Part shown: in pieces, positions 1-8,518 of the stretch | Numbering within the stretch: position 1 is the first letter of the stretch | Layout of the letters: every line of letters starts with the position of its first letter | Assembly: GCA_017305135.1 (NCBI GenBank) | Contig: JAFKNA010000009.1 | Location: 114,408 to 178,407 of the forward strand | DNA length: 64,000 bases | Reading direction: 5' to 3' | Source: Lysobacterales bacterium | GTDB taxonomy: Bacteria; Pseudomonadota; Gammaproteobacteria; Xanthomonadales; Rhodanobacteraceae | Translations under genes and position numbers: made by a program | Notes under the pieces: generated by a model | The model's database searches: none | The model's input: only the letters and a program-made list of their open reading frames with translations | What the model was told of the DNA's origin: nothing

Positions 1-495
1 CACGCGCCGGTCTTCCTGCAGGGCGCCATACAGCGTCGCGATGCGCGCCGGCTCCAGGCGCACGGCATCCAGCGCAGCGCCGCTGTCGGCGTCGGCGAGG
101 CGCGTCACCCGGTTGCCGGAGATCTCGAAGCGGACCCGCCGCTCGCGCTCCCGCCCATCGAGATAGACGAAGGCACGTCGCGCAATGATGAACCCTGCGC
201 CTTGGCGCTGGAACGTGCCCGGCAGGGCTGCGTCGGCGGCCTCCACGTAGCGCGCCGCGGCCAGCTCCAGCAGTAGCGCCTCGGCGCTGAGCGGCAGCCC
301 GGGCGAGAGCTCCAGCGGCCGTGCATAGACGCGGCTCGGAACCTGCCAGGACAGGTCGTCGAAGCGGCTGCGTACCGCATGGTCCAGCCAGATCGTGTAC
401 GGCACCAGGAAGCCGATGGCGACGCCGGTACCGAGCCAGCGCGGCACGCGCGAAACATGCCACAACGCGCGGAGGCCGCGGAACAGGCTGTGCAT
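1..495 (-). CDS. mrcB: Penicillin-binding protein 1B, N-terminal part (runs off the left edge)
   Basis: Bifunctional class A penicillin-binding protein: peptidoglycan glycosyltransferase plus transpeptidase, anchored in the inner membrane. Only the first 165 codons lie in the window. They show a short cytoplasmic tail, one membrane segment (about residues 19-38, GTGVAIGFLVPYTIWL), then the UB2H-type region with typical PBP1B wording: PSRVYARPLEL, LPLSAEALLLEL, GTFQRQG and LYGALQEDR. The catalytic domains lie beyond the edge, so completeness cannot be judged. The ATG at 495 immediately precedes the membrane anchor. The gene is divergent from the glycosyltransferase starting at 672. PBP1A is less likely because it lacks this UB2H-type stretch. 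Confidence 0.88.
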   Translation of the reverse strand, partial: MHSLFRGLRALWHVSRVPRWLGTGVAIGFLVPYTIWLDHAVRSRFDDLSWQVPSRVYARPLELSPGLPLSAEALLLELAAARYVEAADAALPGTFQRQGAGFIIARRAFVYLDGRERERRVRFEISGNRVTRLADADSGAALDAVRLEPARIATLYGALQEDRRV

Positions 496-613
496 CAGTG
501 AACCAACCGCATGCCGGGAACCATCGCACGCTCCGGGAGGCGGAGCGCGCGCAGTGTAGCCGCGGGTCGTCGCAGGTGGCGAGACGGGTCGCGGTCGCCG
601 GCGGCGGACGGCC

Positions 614-644
614 TTCGCCTCCATGGCCGGCAATCAAGGATAAT
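614..644 (+). promoter_or_regulatory. Weak sigma70-like promoter candidate for the glycosyltransferase
   Basis: GATAAT at 639-644 resembles a -10 box and lies 27 bases before the ATG at 672. The upstream hexamer TTCGCC (614-619) is a poor -35 with a long 19-base spacer. This is a guess from position and -10 similarity only. Confidence 0.25.
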
Positions 645-671
645 CCGCGCTTTGCACGCACTTGGAGCTTC

Positions 672-3600
672 ATGCAGGCCACTTCGCCCGTCGCCGGTCG
701 CGCCCCCGGCGATTCCGCCCCGCGGCCGGCGGCCGCCACGCCCGCGCTGGTCGTCTGCCTTCGCGTCGGCGAGGGTTTCACGCCAGGCGAGCTCGCGCAC
801 TGGAACGCGCTCCTGCCTGCGGCCCACGTGCTCGCATTCGGCACCCCGTCCGCGGCGGGACCGCTCGCGGGCCTCGGTCCGGAGTGCTCGATGCTCGAGG
901 TGGTCGCGGCGGCCGCGCGCGCGTTTCCGGGCGCCGACCTGCTGATCGGCGAGGCTGCTGCCGAGCTCCCGGAGTTCGCCTGCGAGCGCCTGCTGCGGGC
1001 CATCGCGGAGCCGGGCGTGCTCGGCGCTTTCCCGCTGGATGACGGCACCCGCAACCCGCTGCCGCCGCGGGCCACCGCTCCCGCTGCCGCGCTGCTGGAC
1101 GCGCTCTGCTTCGCATTCTCCGCACACCAGCTTCTCCCCGAGGCGGAGTTCCCGCCCCCAGCCGCGGCGCTGAGCGCCTGGAGTGGCGCCGCCCTTGCCG
1201 TCGTCGAGGCCGCGCGTGGCGTCGACGGCGACCGCATCGCCGCCGCTGGAATGCGCCTGGTCATCCTGGACCACCTCTACCTGCCAACGGCTCGCGGTGC
1301 GATGGAGGCCGCCACCGCCGTGGAGTTGCGCGACCCGCCCCCTCCTTCGACCCTGGAACCGCTGCGTGCCCGCCTCGAGCCGGCACTCGGCGCCGGCAGC
1401 GCGCCCGCGCGTTGCGGACTCGACGAGCGGCCGATCATCCTGCACATCCTGCACGGCTGGGGCGGCGGCGCCGAGCGCTGGGTGCGCGATTTCGCTGCCG
1501 CCGATGCATCGGCCCATCACCTGGTGCTGGCCAGCCGGGGCAGCTTCGGCCGCAGGCGCCACGGCGAATGGCTGGAGCTCTACGACGGCCGGATAGCGAA
1601 GGTCCCGTTGCGGCGCTGGCCGCTGCCGCGGCCGATCAGCGACACCGCGCTTGGGGATCCGACCTGCCGCAGGCTGCTGGACGAGATCATCCGGGGCTGG
1701 TCGGTGGACGCGATCGTCGTCTCGTCGCTGATCGGGCACAGCCTCGACGTGCTCCGCAGTGGGCTGCCCACGTATCTCGTCGTGCACGACCACTATCCAC
1801 TATGGCCGGTGCTGCATCGGGACTTCGGCGATTCTGCGCTGGCCTTTGACGCCGCGCAGCTCGCTTCCGATCTCGGCGGACTCGGCCCCGATGCCGAGTT
1901 TGCCGACCGCGATCACGCACACTGGAAGCGGTTGCGCGAGGCGACGGTCGCGGCACTCGTCGCGGCCGATGCCGGCATCGTCGCGCCCAGCCGCTCGGCA
2001 CTTGCCAACCATCTGCGTCTCGCACCCGAGCTCGGCGTGCTCCGCACCGAGGTGATCGGGCACGGCGTGGCGGCGTGGCCGGGCGACGCGACGGTCCCGC
2101 CGCCACCGCAGCGCGCCCGCCTGCGCCTGGTCGCGATCGGGCGCATCCGGCGTGGCAAGGGCGCCGAGCTCCTTCGCGCCGTGCTTCCCGAACTCGGCCG
2201 GCATGCCGAGCTGTTCCTGCTCGGCGCCGGCGAGGATGCGCAGGCGCTGTTCGGGATCGACGGCGTGCATGTGCTGCTCGACTACTGCCGCGACGAGCTG
2301 CCAGAACTGCTGGCAACGCTCCGGCCGGATGCCGCCGTGCTGCTGCCGACGGTCGCCGAAACCTTCAGCTACACGCTGTCGGAACTCCGCCACCTTGGGC
2401 TGCCGGTTGTGGCGACGCGGATGGGCGCACTGGCCGAGCGCATCACCGATGGCGAGGACGGCTTCCTGGTGGATCCGCATCCCGCCGCCGTGGTGGCGAA
2501 GCTCGCCGCGCTCGCCGCCGCGCCCGACGCGCTCGAACATGTGCGCCAGCGCCTGCGCGCCGCGCCGGTGGAAGCGCCTGCCGAGGCGATGGCAAACCGC
2601 TGGTCGCGCTTCCTGGCGCTGCCGCGACGGGCGCCGCTCCGATATCCGATAGCATCGCTGGACACGGCGGCGCTGGAACGGATGGCGACCAGCACCGCGC
2701 TCCGCCGCGCCGCGGAACGCGAGCAGGAATTGCTTTGCGCGCTGCAGGCGGCGCGCGCGGAGAACGAAAGGCGCGGCGAGTGGGGCCATGCACTGGACCG
2801 CGAGCTCCGCGATGCCGCGGCCCGCATCGAGCGTGCCGGGGCGCAACTCGATTCCGCGCACCAGGAGCTGGATGAACGCACCCGCTGGGCACTGCAGCTC
2901 GACGCCGAGCTGCAGGAGGTCAGGCCGCGCTACGAACAGATGCTGGCGAGCCTGTCCTGGCGGCTGACGGCGCCGCTCCGTTCCGCGAAGGCACGCGTCA
3001 AGCGTCTGCGCGCCAGCCTGGCGTTTCGCGGCCGCCGGCTGGCCGCCGCGCTTGCGCGGACCCGCGGGAGCCTCGCCCGCCGCGGGGTGGCGGGCACCCT
3101 GGCGCGCGCTGCGGCGGAACTTCGTGGAGGCAGCGCGGCACCGCGCACCGCGCCGCTGCCCGAGCCGGTCGATGATCCCAGGCCCTTTTTCCTGCCCACC
3201 AGCGACGCGCCGCGCGCGTCGATCATCATCCCGGTCTACAACAAGATCGCCTACACCCTCGCCTGCCTGCATTCGCTGGCCGAACACGCCGGCGCGACGC
3301 CGTTCGAGGTCATCGTCGTCGACGACGGCTCCAGCGATGCGACGCCCGAGCGCCTCGCCAACGTGGGCGGCCTCCGCAGCACCCGCAACGCCAGCAATCT
3401 CGGCTTCGTCGGCTCCTGCAACGCCGGCGCGGCGATGGCGCGCGGCGAGTTCCTGCTGTTCCTCAACAACGATACGGTAGTCACCGCCGGCTGGCTCGAA
3501 GCGCTGCTGCGCTGTGCCGAGGAAGCGCCCGACGCCGGACTGGTCGGCGCGCGCCTGGTGTATCCGGACGGGCGCCTGCAGGAAGCCGGCGGCATCGTCT

Positions 3601-5111
3601 TCAACGATGGCTCGGGCTGGAATTACGGGCGCTTCGGCGATCCGGCGGACTCGCGCTACGGCTTCCGCCGCGAGGTCGACTACTGCTCGGGCGCGGCGAT
3701 CCTGCTGCGGCGCGAACTGTTCGAGCGGCTGGGCGCCTTCGATTCGCGCTATTCCCCGGCCTATTACGAGGACACCGACCTCGCCTTCGCCGTGCGCGCC
3801 GCCGGCCTCAAGGTCTACTACGAACCGGCGGCGACGGTGATCCACTTCGAGGGCGTCACCTCCGGCACCGACACCGGCAGCGGCACCAAGCGCTACCAGG
3901 TGGTGAACCGCGACAAGTTCCTGGAGAAATGGAAGGACGCGCTCGCCCGGCAGCCGGCGCCCGGCACGCCGATCACGGTCGCCGCCACGCACCGGGCCAG
4001 CAAGCGCGTGCTGGTGGTGGACGCGACCACCCCGACCCCGGACCAAGACTCGGGCTCGGTGCGCATCGTCAACCTGATGCGCGTGCTCGGCGATCTCGGC
4101 TGCCAGGTGAGCTTCCTGCCCGAGAACCGCGCCTGGATCGAGCGGTATACGCCGGCCCTGCAGGAGCTGGGCATCGAGGCGCTGTATGCGCCCCATGCGC
4201 AGGACCCGGTCAGGCTCCTGCGCGAGCGTGGTCGCGAGTTCGACCTCGTCATCCTGTCCCGCCACTACGTCGCGGCGAGCTTCGTCGGGCTCGTGCGCCT
4301 GCATGCGCCGCAGGCGCGGCTCGCCTTCGATACCGTCGATCTCCACTATCTCCGCGAGCAGCGCGCGGCGGAACTGGAGGGAAGCGCGGAACTGGCGCGG
4401 GTGGCGGCGAGCACGCGCGCGCAGGAGCTCAAGGTCATCCGCGACTGCGACGTCACGCTGGTGGTGAGTCCGGTCGAGCAGGCCCTGCTGGCGACGGATG
4501 CGCCCGGCGCGCGGGTGGAGGTGCTGTCCAACGTGCACGAGGTCCACGGCCGCAAGGCCGGCTTCGCGGAACGCCGCGGGCTGGTATTCGTCGGTGGCTT
4601 CCAGCACCCGCCCAACATCGACGCGGTGGAATGGTTCGTCGCCGAGGTGTTCCCGCGGGTGCGCGCCGAGCTCCCCGCCGTCGAGTTCCACGTCATCGGC
4701 AGCAAGGCGCCCGAATCCATCCGCGCGCTGGGCGGCGATGGCGTCATCGTGCACGGCTTCGTACCTGACATCCTGCCGTACATGGACGGCTGCCGGGTAT
4801 CGGTGGCGCCGCTCCGCTATGGGGCCGGCGTCAAGGGCAAGGTGAACATGGCGATGAGCTGCGGGCTGCCGGTGGTGGCGACGCCGATCGCGGTGGAGGG
4901 CATGCACGTCGAGGCCGGCCGCGAGGTGCTGGTAGCCGCGGATGCCGCCCGCTTCGCCGCCGAGGTGGTGCGTCTGTACGGCGACGAGGCGCTCTGGAAC
5001 ACGCTGTCCGAACACGGACTCGCCAATGTCGAGCAGCATTTCTCCTTCGCCGCGGCGCGCCGCGCGGTCGCCAGGTTGCTCGATGGCGACGAGGCCGCCC
5101 GGCCGGGCTGA
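672..5111 (+). CDS. Multi-domain glycosyltransferase (GT4 - coiled coil - GT2 - GT4)
   Basis: Probable cytoplasmic enzyme that extends a surface polysaccharide or decorates a glycoconjugate, with several sugar transferases in one 1479-residue chain. Residues 1-245 are an unassigned alanine-rich region. About 250-650 is a GT4-type domain (start ILHGWGGGAERWVRDF; C-terminal nucleotide-sugar site TVAETFSYTLSELRHLGLP). About 660-765 is a charged coiled coil (repeated ELRDAAARIERAGAQLD-like heptads). About 849-1080 is a GT2 (GT-A) domain with SIIIPVYNK, VIVVDDGSSD, FLNNDT and YYEDTDLAF. About 1108-1479 is a second GT4-like domain (VLVVDATTPTPDQDSGS; VAPLRYGAGVKGK). The open frame extends upstream to 321, but the ATG at 672 has GGAG four bases before it and gives a sensible N-terminus. 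It is convergent with the next gene, 12 bases away. The donor and acceptor sugars cannot be told from sequence. Confidence 0.85.
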   Translation: MQATSPVAGRAPGDSAPRPAAATPALVVCLRVGEGFTPGELAHWNALLPAAHVLAFGTPSAAGPLAGLGPECSMLEVVAAAARAFPGADLLIGEAAAELPEFACERLLRAIAEPGVLGAFPLDDGTRNPLPPRATAPAAALLDALCFAFSAHQLLPEAEFPPPAAALSAWSGAALAVVEAARGVDGDRIAAAGMRLVILDHLYLPTARGAMEAATAVELRDPPPPSTLEPLRARLEPALGAGSAPARCGLDERPIILHILHGWGGGAERWVRDFAAADASAHHLVLASRGSFGRRRHGEWLELYDGRIAKVPLRRWPLPRPISDTALGDPTCRRLLDEIIRGWSVDAIVVSSLIGHSLDVLRSGLPTYLVVHDHYPLWPVLHRDFGDSALAFDAAQLASDLGGLGPDAEFADRDHAHWKRLREATVAALVAADAGIVAPSRSALANHLRLAPELGVLRTEVIGHGVAAWPGDATVPPPPQRARLRLVAIGRIRRGKGAELLRAVLPELGRHAELFLLGAGEDAQALFGIDGVHVLLDYCRDELPELLATLRPDAAVLLPTVAETFSYTLSELRHLGLPVVATRMGALAERITDGEDGFLVDPHPAAVVAKLAALAAAPDALEHVRQRLRAAPVEAPAEAMANRWSRFLALPRRAPLRYPIASLDTAALERMATSTALRRAAEREQELLCALQAARAENERRGEWGHALDRELRDAAARIERAGAQLDSAHQELDERTRWALQLDAELQEVRPRYEQMLASLSWRLTAPLRSAKARVKRLRASLAFRGRRLAAALARTRGSLARRGVAGTLARAAAELRGGSAAPRTAPLPEPVDDPRPFFLPTSDAPRASIIIPVYNKIAYTLACLHSLAEHAGATPFEVIVVDDGSSDATPERLANVGGLRSTRNASNLGFVGSCNAGAAMARGEFLLFLNNDTVVTAGWLEALLRCAEEAPDAGLVGARLVYPDGRLQEAGGIVFNDGSGWNYGRFGDPADSRYGFRREVDYCSGAAILLRRELFERLGAFDSRYSPAYYEDTDLAFAVRAAGLKVYYEPAATVIHFEGVTSGTDTGSGTKRYQVVNRDKFLEKWKDALARQPAPGTPITVAATHRASKRVLVVDATTPTPDQDSGSVRIVNLMRVLGDLGCQVSFLPENRAWIERYTPALQELGIEALYAPHAQDPVRLLRERGREFDLVILSRHYVAASFVGLVRLHAPQARLAFDTVDLHYLREQRAAELEGSAELARVAASTRAQELKVIRDCDVTLVVSPVEQALLATDAPGARVEVLSNVHEVHGRKAGFAERRGLVFVGGFQHPPNIDAVEWFVAEVFPRVRAELPAVEFHVIGSKAPESIRALGGDGVIVHGFVPDILPYMDGCRVSVAPLRYGAGVKGKVNMAMSCGLPVVATPIAVEGMHVEAGREVLVAADAARFAAEVVRLYGDEALWNTLSEHGLANVEQHFSFAAARRAVARLLDGDEAARPG

Positions 5112-5123
5112 CGGCGCGCCGGC

Positions 5124-5909
5124 CTACGCGGGCGCCTGGCGGAACGGCCCGCCGTCGGCCGCCTCCCAGCGGGATTCTTCGCCCAGGACGCTGGCGTGCG
5201 GGCCGTAGCGGCGCTCGCGCAGCACCACGCGGCCATCGGCGTGCACCATGAGCAGGCTCGAGGCGCGCGTGCCGTAGCGTTCGCCGTGGATGAAGACCGG
5301 CGCCAGGAGCCGCTCCAGTTCCCGCCCGACGCCGGTATCGGGCAGTTCGGAATCGGGTGGCATGGATTCGTCCTGCAGCAGCGCGAGCAGCGCCGCCTCG
5401 TCCGGCGGGCCGGCCAGCAGCCCGGCGAACGTCGCGGCGAGCCGGCGCGTCTTCGGCCAGGTTGTGTCCAAACGGCCGTTGCTGACCAGGTGCACGCCGC
5501 GGGCGAGCGCGCGTGGCGCGCCGTCGCTGCTGCCGAGGACGCCGAAGCCGCGTGCATCTCCGGCGACCAGGTTGAATGGCCCGTAGCTCGCCTCTTCTGT
5601 CTGCACGGTGGCCAGGTATCGATCCACCGGTTCGTCGGCGAGGACGAAGTCCCGCACCAGCCAGCCCCGCGAGCGCGGCGCCGTCGCCGGCACGCCCGTC
5701 CTGAGATTGGTGGCGGCGGCGAAGCGGCCGTCGCTGCGCGCCGCCAGCCAGGTTCCACCGGCCACCAGGTCGCGCCCGCCGACCACGCGGGCATCCTCGT
5801 CCCAGGGCGCCGCCGCGCGGGTGGGGCGGTCGTGGAACTCGTCGCGGTTGCCGAGCAGGAGCAGCGGCACCTCGGGAATCGTGTCGATGGCGAGAAGGAT
5901 GAGGCACAT
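5124..5909 (-). CDS. NRDE (TANGO2-type) family protein
   Basis: A 261-residue protein that begins with the family hallmark: MCLILLAID, then LLLGNRDEFHDRPT, the NRDE signature. The N-terminal Cys2 is the residue that acts as a nucleophile in Ntn-type folds. GGRDLVAGGTWLAA, FAAATNLR and LVSNGRLDTTWPKT are further conserved patches. Bacterial members have no firmly established role; the eukaryotic relative TANGO2 is linked to heme and lipid handling. The start at 5909 is chosen because it places Cys at position 2. The gene lies 76 bases downstream of the kinase gene on the same strand and may be co-transcribed with it. Confidence 0.85.
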   Translation of the reverse strand: MCLILLAIDTIPEVPLLLLGNRDEFHDRPTRAAAPWDEDARVVGGRDLVAGGTWLAARSDGRFAAATNLRTGVPATAPRSRGWLVRDFVLADEPVDRYLATVQTEEASYGPFNLVAGDARGFGVLGSSDGAPRALARGVHLVSNGRLDTTWPKTRRLAATFAGLLAGPPDEAALLALLQDESMPPDSELPDTGVGRELERLLAPVFIHGERYGTRASSLLMVHADGRVVLRERRYGPHASVLGEESRWEAADGGPFRQAPA

Positions 5910-5985
5910 GGATCTGGCCCGCGCCCGGGTCGTCGAGCATGCCAGTCGTGGAACCTCCAGGCCAGCAGCCGTGGGCCGCCCGAAC

Positions 5986-8466
5986 CTATCCGCGCAAGCC
6001 GAGCTGGCGCAGGCGGCGTTCCAGTTCCGGCAGCCGCGGGTTGCCCGGGCTGAGTTCCCGCGCGGCGGCGGCGGCGCGCGCGGCTTCTTCGTGCCGGCCT
6101 TCCACCAAGCGCGCGTCGGCCTGGTCGAGGAAGGCGCTGGCGACCCGCTCGCGAAGGCGCGGCAGCGCGGGATCGGCCGGGTCCACCTGGGCAATGGCGT
6201 CGAGAAGGGTGCGCGCGCGCAGCGGCGCGCCCTCGGCCAGTGCATCGGCCAGGAGCTCCCTGGCGCGCGACGACAGGCGGGCCAGGCCGCCCAGGGCGGC
6301 GGCATCGTTGCCGTCGATCGCCAGCGCCGCGCGATACCTGTCCCAGGCGCTGTCGCCCGGTGGCAGGATGATGTGTCCGGCCGCCGTGGCCGCGTCGCCG
6401 GCCGCCACCAGGCGGCGTACCTCCGCGCTCCGCTCGGCCGTCACCGGGGCGCGCTCGGCGTCGATCGCGTCGCGCTCCTCGAGTTCGCGAAGCTGCTTGC
6501 GGGTGGCGGCGATGCCGGGCAGGTCCGGCGCGAGGCGGGTTGCGTCGGCGAGGCGCTGCGCGGCTGCGGCGGCATCGCCGGCCTCGATGGCGGCGTCGGC
6601 GCGCCCGAGTTCGGCGCGCGCTACCTGGCGCAGGCCCGCGGTGGCACGCGCGCTGGCGGGATCGGCCTGCAACACCTCGCGGAACAGCTCGAGCGCCGCA
6701 TCCGCTGCGCCGCTGATCCTGCCGGCGGCGAGCGCCGCCTCGGCCCGGTCGAGCTTCTTGTCGCTTGCGACCCGCTCCTGGTCGCGCAACTGCGCAATGC
6801 GCCCGAACAGTTCGGGGAGCCGCGGATAGGCGGGAACGATGCGGGCAATGTCGTCGGCGCGCGCCGCCGCGGCATCCGCATCGCCGCGGTCGAGCGCCGC
6901 GCGCGCCTCGCCGGCGAGGCGTTCCGCCGCCTTGTGCAGGCCGGCCTGGGCGAGCGCATTGCCCGGTTCCGCCGCCAGGACCTGCTGGAACAAGGCCGCC
7001 GCGCCATCGGTGCCGAGCACCTTGCCGGCAGCGAGCGCCGCGTTCGCGGCCTCGAGCCTGCCCGCGATTCCGGCCTCGTGCGTTTCCCGCCGGCGCAGTT
7101 CGTCCTGCAGCCGTTCGACCTCGCTGCCGCCGCCGAGGAGTTCGCGCGCGCCGTCGAGCGCGCTGCGGGCGCCGGCCAGGTCGTTCGCCGCCAGCGCCTC
7201 GGCGGCGCGCGAGAGCAGCCGCTGGCCGACCTGCTGCAGGCCGCTGCGGGCGATGTCGTTGTCGGGGTCCTGGGCGCGCGCGGCGAGGAAGAGTTCGCGT
7301 GCGCTGTCATCGCCGCCGTCGAGCCGGCCGGCATCGAGTGCGCGCTGCGCCTGTGCCAGTGTCTCGTTGAGGCCGGTGCGCGGCAGGAGCTGGCGCAGAG
7401 CGTCCTGTCCCGACCAGAAGCCCAGGGCGGCGATCGCCAGCACGGCCAGCAGCGCCACCAGCACGACGCGGCGATGGTGCTTGCGGCGGCGCGGTTTCGA
7501 TGGCGGACGCGGGCCTTCGGCGCGCAGGCGTGGCGCGTCCAGCTCGGCGGCGATCTCATCGATGCGGCCGAGGCCAGGCTCGGTGCGATGGCCTGCGGGG
7601 CGTGGGGTGCCGGCACGCGGTAGCGCATGCATGCCGCGCGGCGATGCCACCTCGCCCGCCGTGCCGTCACCGGACTCCCGCTCGAGGCGGCTGATGGCGG
7701 CGACGACCTCCTCCCCGGTCTGGAAGCGCTCCTCGGGCTGCTTGGCCAGCAGGCGGTCCAGCAGCGGCTGCACGGGGGCGAGCCGCGCCGGCAGCGTGGG
7801 CAGGGGCTCGGTCAGGTGCATGATGCCGATCGCCAGCGCATCGTCGGCGTGGTAGGGCACGCGGCCGAGCAGCATCTCGTGCAGCACGATGCCGAGCGCG
7901 TACAGGTCCGAGCGGCCATCGACCTCGCGGCCGCGGGCCTGCTCCGGACTCATGTAGTGCGGCGTGCCGATGACCGCGCCGGTGCGCGTCACGCGGGCGG
8001 CGATGTCGAGCGCGCGGGCGATGCCGAAATCCGTCAGCACCGCCGAACCGTCGTCGCGCAGCAGGATGTTGTCCGGCTTGACGTCGCGGTGGACGAAGCC
8101 CTTCTGGTGCGCGTAATGCAGGGCGCTGGCGATCTCGCGCGTCACCCGCAGCGCGAACGGCAGCGCGCGCGCGGCGGCGCCCCGCGCCACCACGGGGCCG
8201 CCGCCGAGGTATTCCATCGCGATGTAGTGGTGGTCGTCGGCACAGCCCACGTCATGGATGCCGACCACGTGGCGGTGGTGGAGCTGCGCGGCGATGCGCG
8301 CCTCGCGCAGGAAGCGCGCACCGAACTCCGCGTCGGCGAGCAGCGCCGGCGACATCAGCTTGAGCGCGACCTCGCGCGCGACCGATTCCTGCAGCGCGAG
8401 GTACACCGTCGCCGTGCCGCCGCGGCCGAGCTGGCGGAGCAGCCGGTAGCCGGGGATCTCGATCAT
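5986..8466 (-). CDS. Membrane-bound Ser/Thr protein kinase with repeated extracytoplasmic domain
   Basis: Hanks-type kinase of 826 residues. Residues 1-265 are the catalytic domain: LLRQLGRGGTATVYLA (glycine loop), EVALKLM (lysine), HRDVKPDN (catalytic loop), DFGIARA and GTPHYMSPEQ (activation segment). A basic stretch (KPRRRKHHRR) precedes a membrane helix at about 331-352 (VVLVALLAVLAIAALGFW). The remaining 470 residues are four related blocks of about 100 residues, each with a phrase like AEAALAAGR, then LFREVL-ADP, then RADAAIEAGDAAAA; they look TPR-like. Start 8466 (MIEIPGYRLL) is preferred over an ATG at 8490 because family members begin with this phrase and GGAG lies nine bases before it. 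It follows relA by 52 bases in the same direction, so joint transcription and a stress-signalling role are plausible. The substrate is unknown. Confidence 0.88.
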   Translation of the reverse strand: MIEIPGYRLLRQLGRGGTATVYLALQESVAREVALKLMSPALLADAEFGARFLREARIAAQLHHRHVVGIHDVGCADDHHYIAMEYLGGGPVVARGAAARALPFALRVTREIASALHYAHQKGFVHRDVKPDNILLRDDGSAVLTDFGIARALDIAARVTRTGAVIGTPHYMSPEQARGREVDGRSDLYALGIVLHEMLLGRVPYHADDALAIGIMHLTEPLPTLPARLAPVQPLLDRLLAKQPEERFQTGEEVVAAISRLERESGDGTAGEVASPRGMHALPRAGTPRPAGHRTEPGLGRIDEIAAELDAPRLRAEGPRPPSKPRRRKHHRRVVLVALLAVLAIAALGFWSGQDALRQLLPRTGLNETLAQAQRALDAGRLDGGDDSARELFLAARAQDPDNDIARSGLQQVGQRLLSRAAEALAANDLAGARSALDGARELLGGGSEVERLQDELRRRETHEAGIAGRLEAANAALAAGKVLGTDGAAALFQQVLAAEPGNALAQAGLHKAAERLAGEARAALDRGDADAAAARADDIARIVPAYPRLPELFGRIAQLRDQERVASDKKLDRAEAALAAGRISGAADAALELFREVLQADPASARATAGLRQVARAELGRADAAIEAGDAAAAAQRLADATRLAPDLPGIAATRKQLRELEERDAIDAERAPVTAERSAEVRRLVAAGDAATAAGHIILPPGDSAWDRYRAALAIDGNDAAALGGLARLSSRARELLADALAEGAPLRARTLLDAIAQVDPADPALPRLRERVASAFLDQADARLVEGRHEEAARAAAAARELSPGNPRLPELERRLRQLGLRG

Positions 8467-8518
8467 GGGCCGCCGCTCCGCGGGCCCCATCCGTTCCCGG
8501 AAGCGGAAGGACGCCCGT

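Noticed and set aside
321-671. Upstream extension of the large glycosyltransferase frame
   Set aside because: The extension is arginine-rich and unlike a protein N-terminus, and it would run into the mrcB gene on the other strand. The ATG at 672 has a ribosome site.
8467-8490. Start of the relA-linked kinase at 8490
   Set aside because: The eight extra residues (MGPAERRP) are not part of the usual family N-terminus MIEIPGYRLL.
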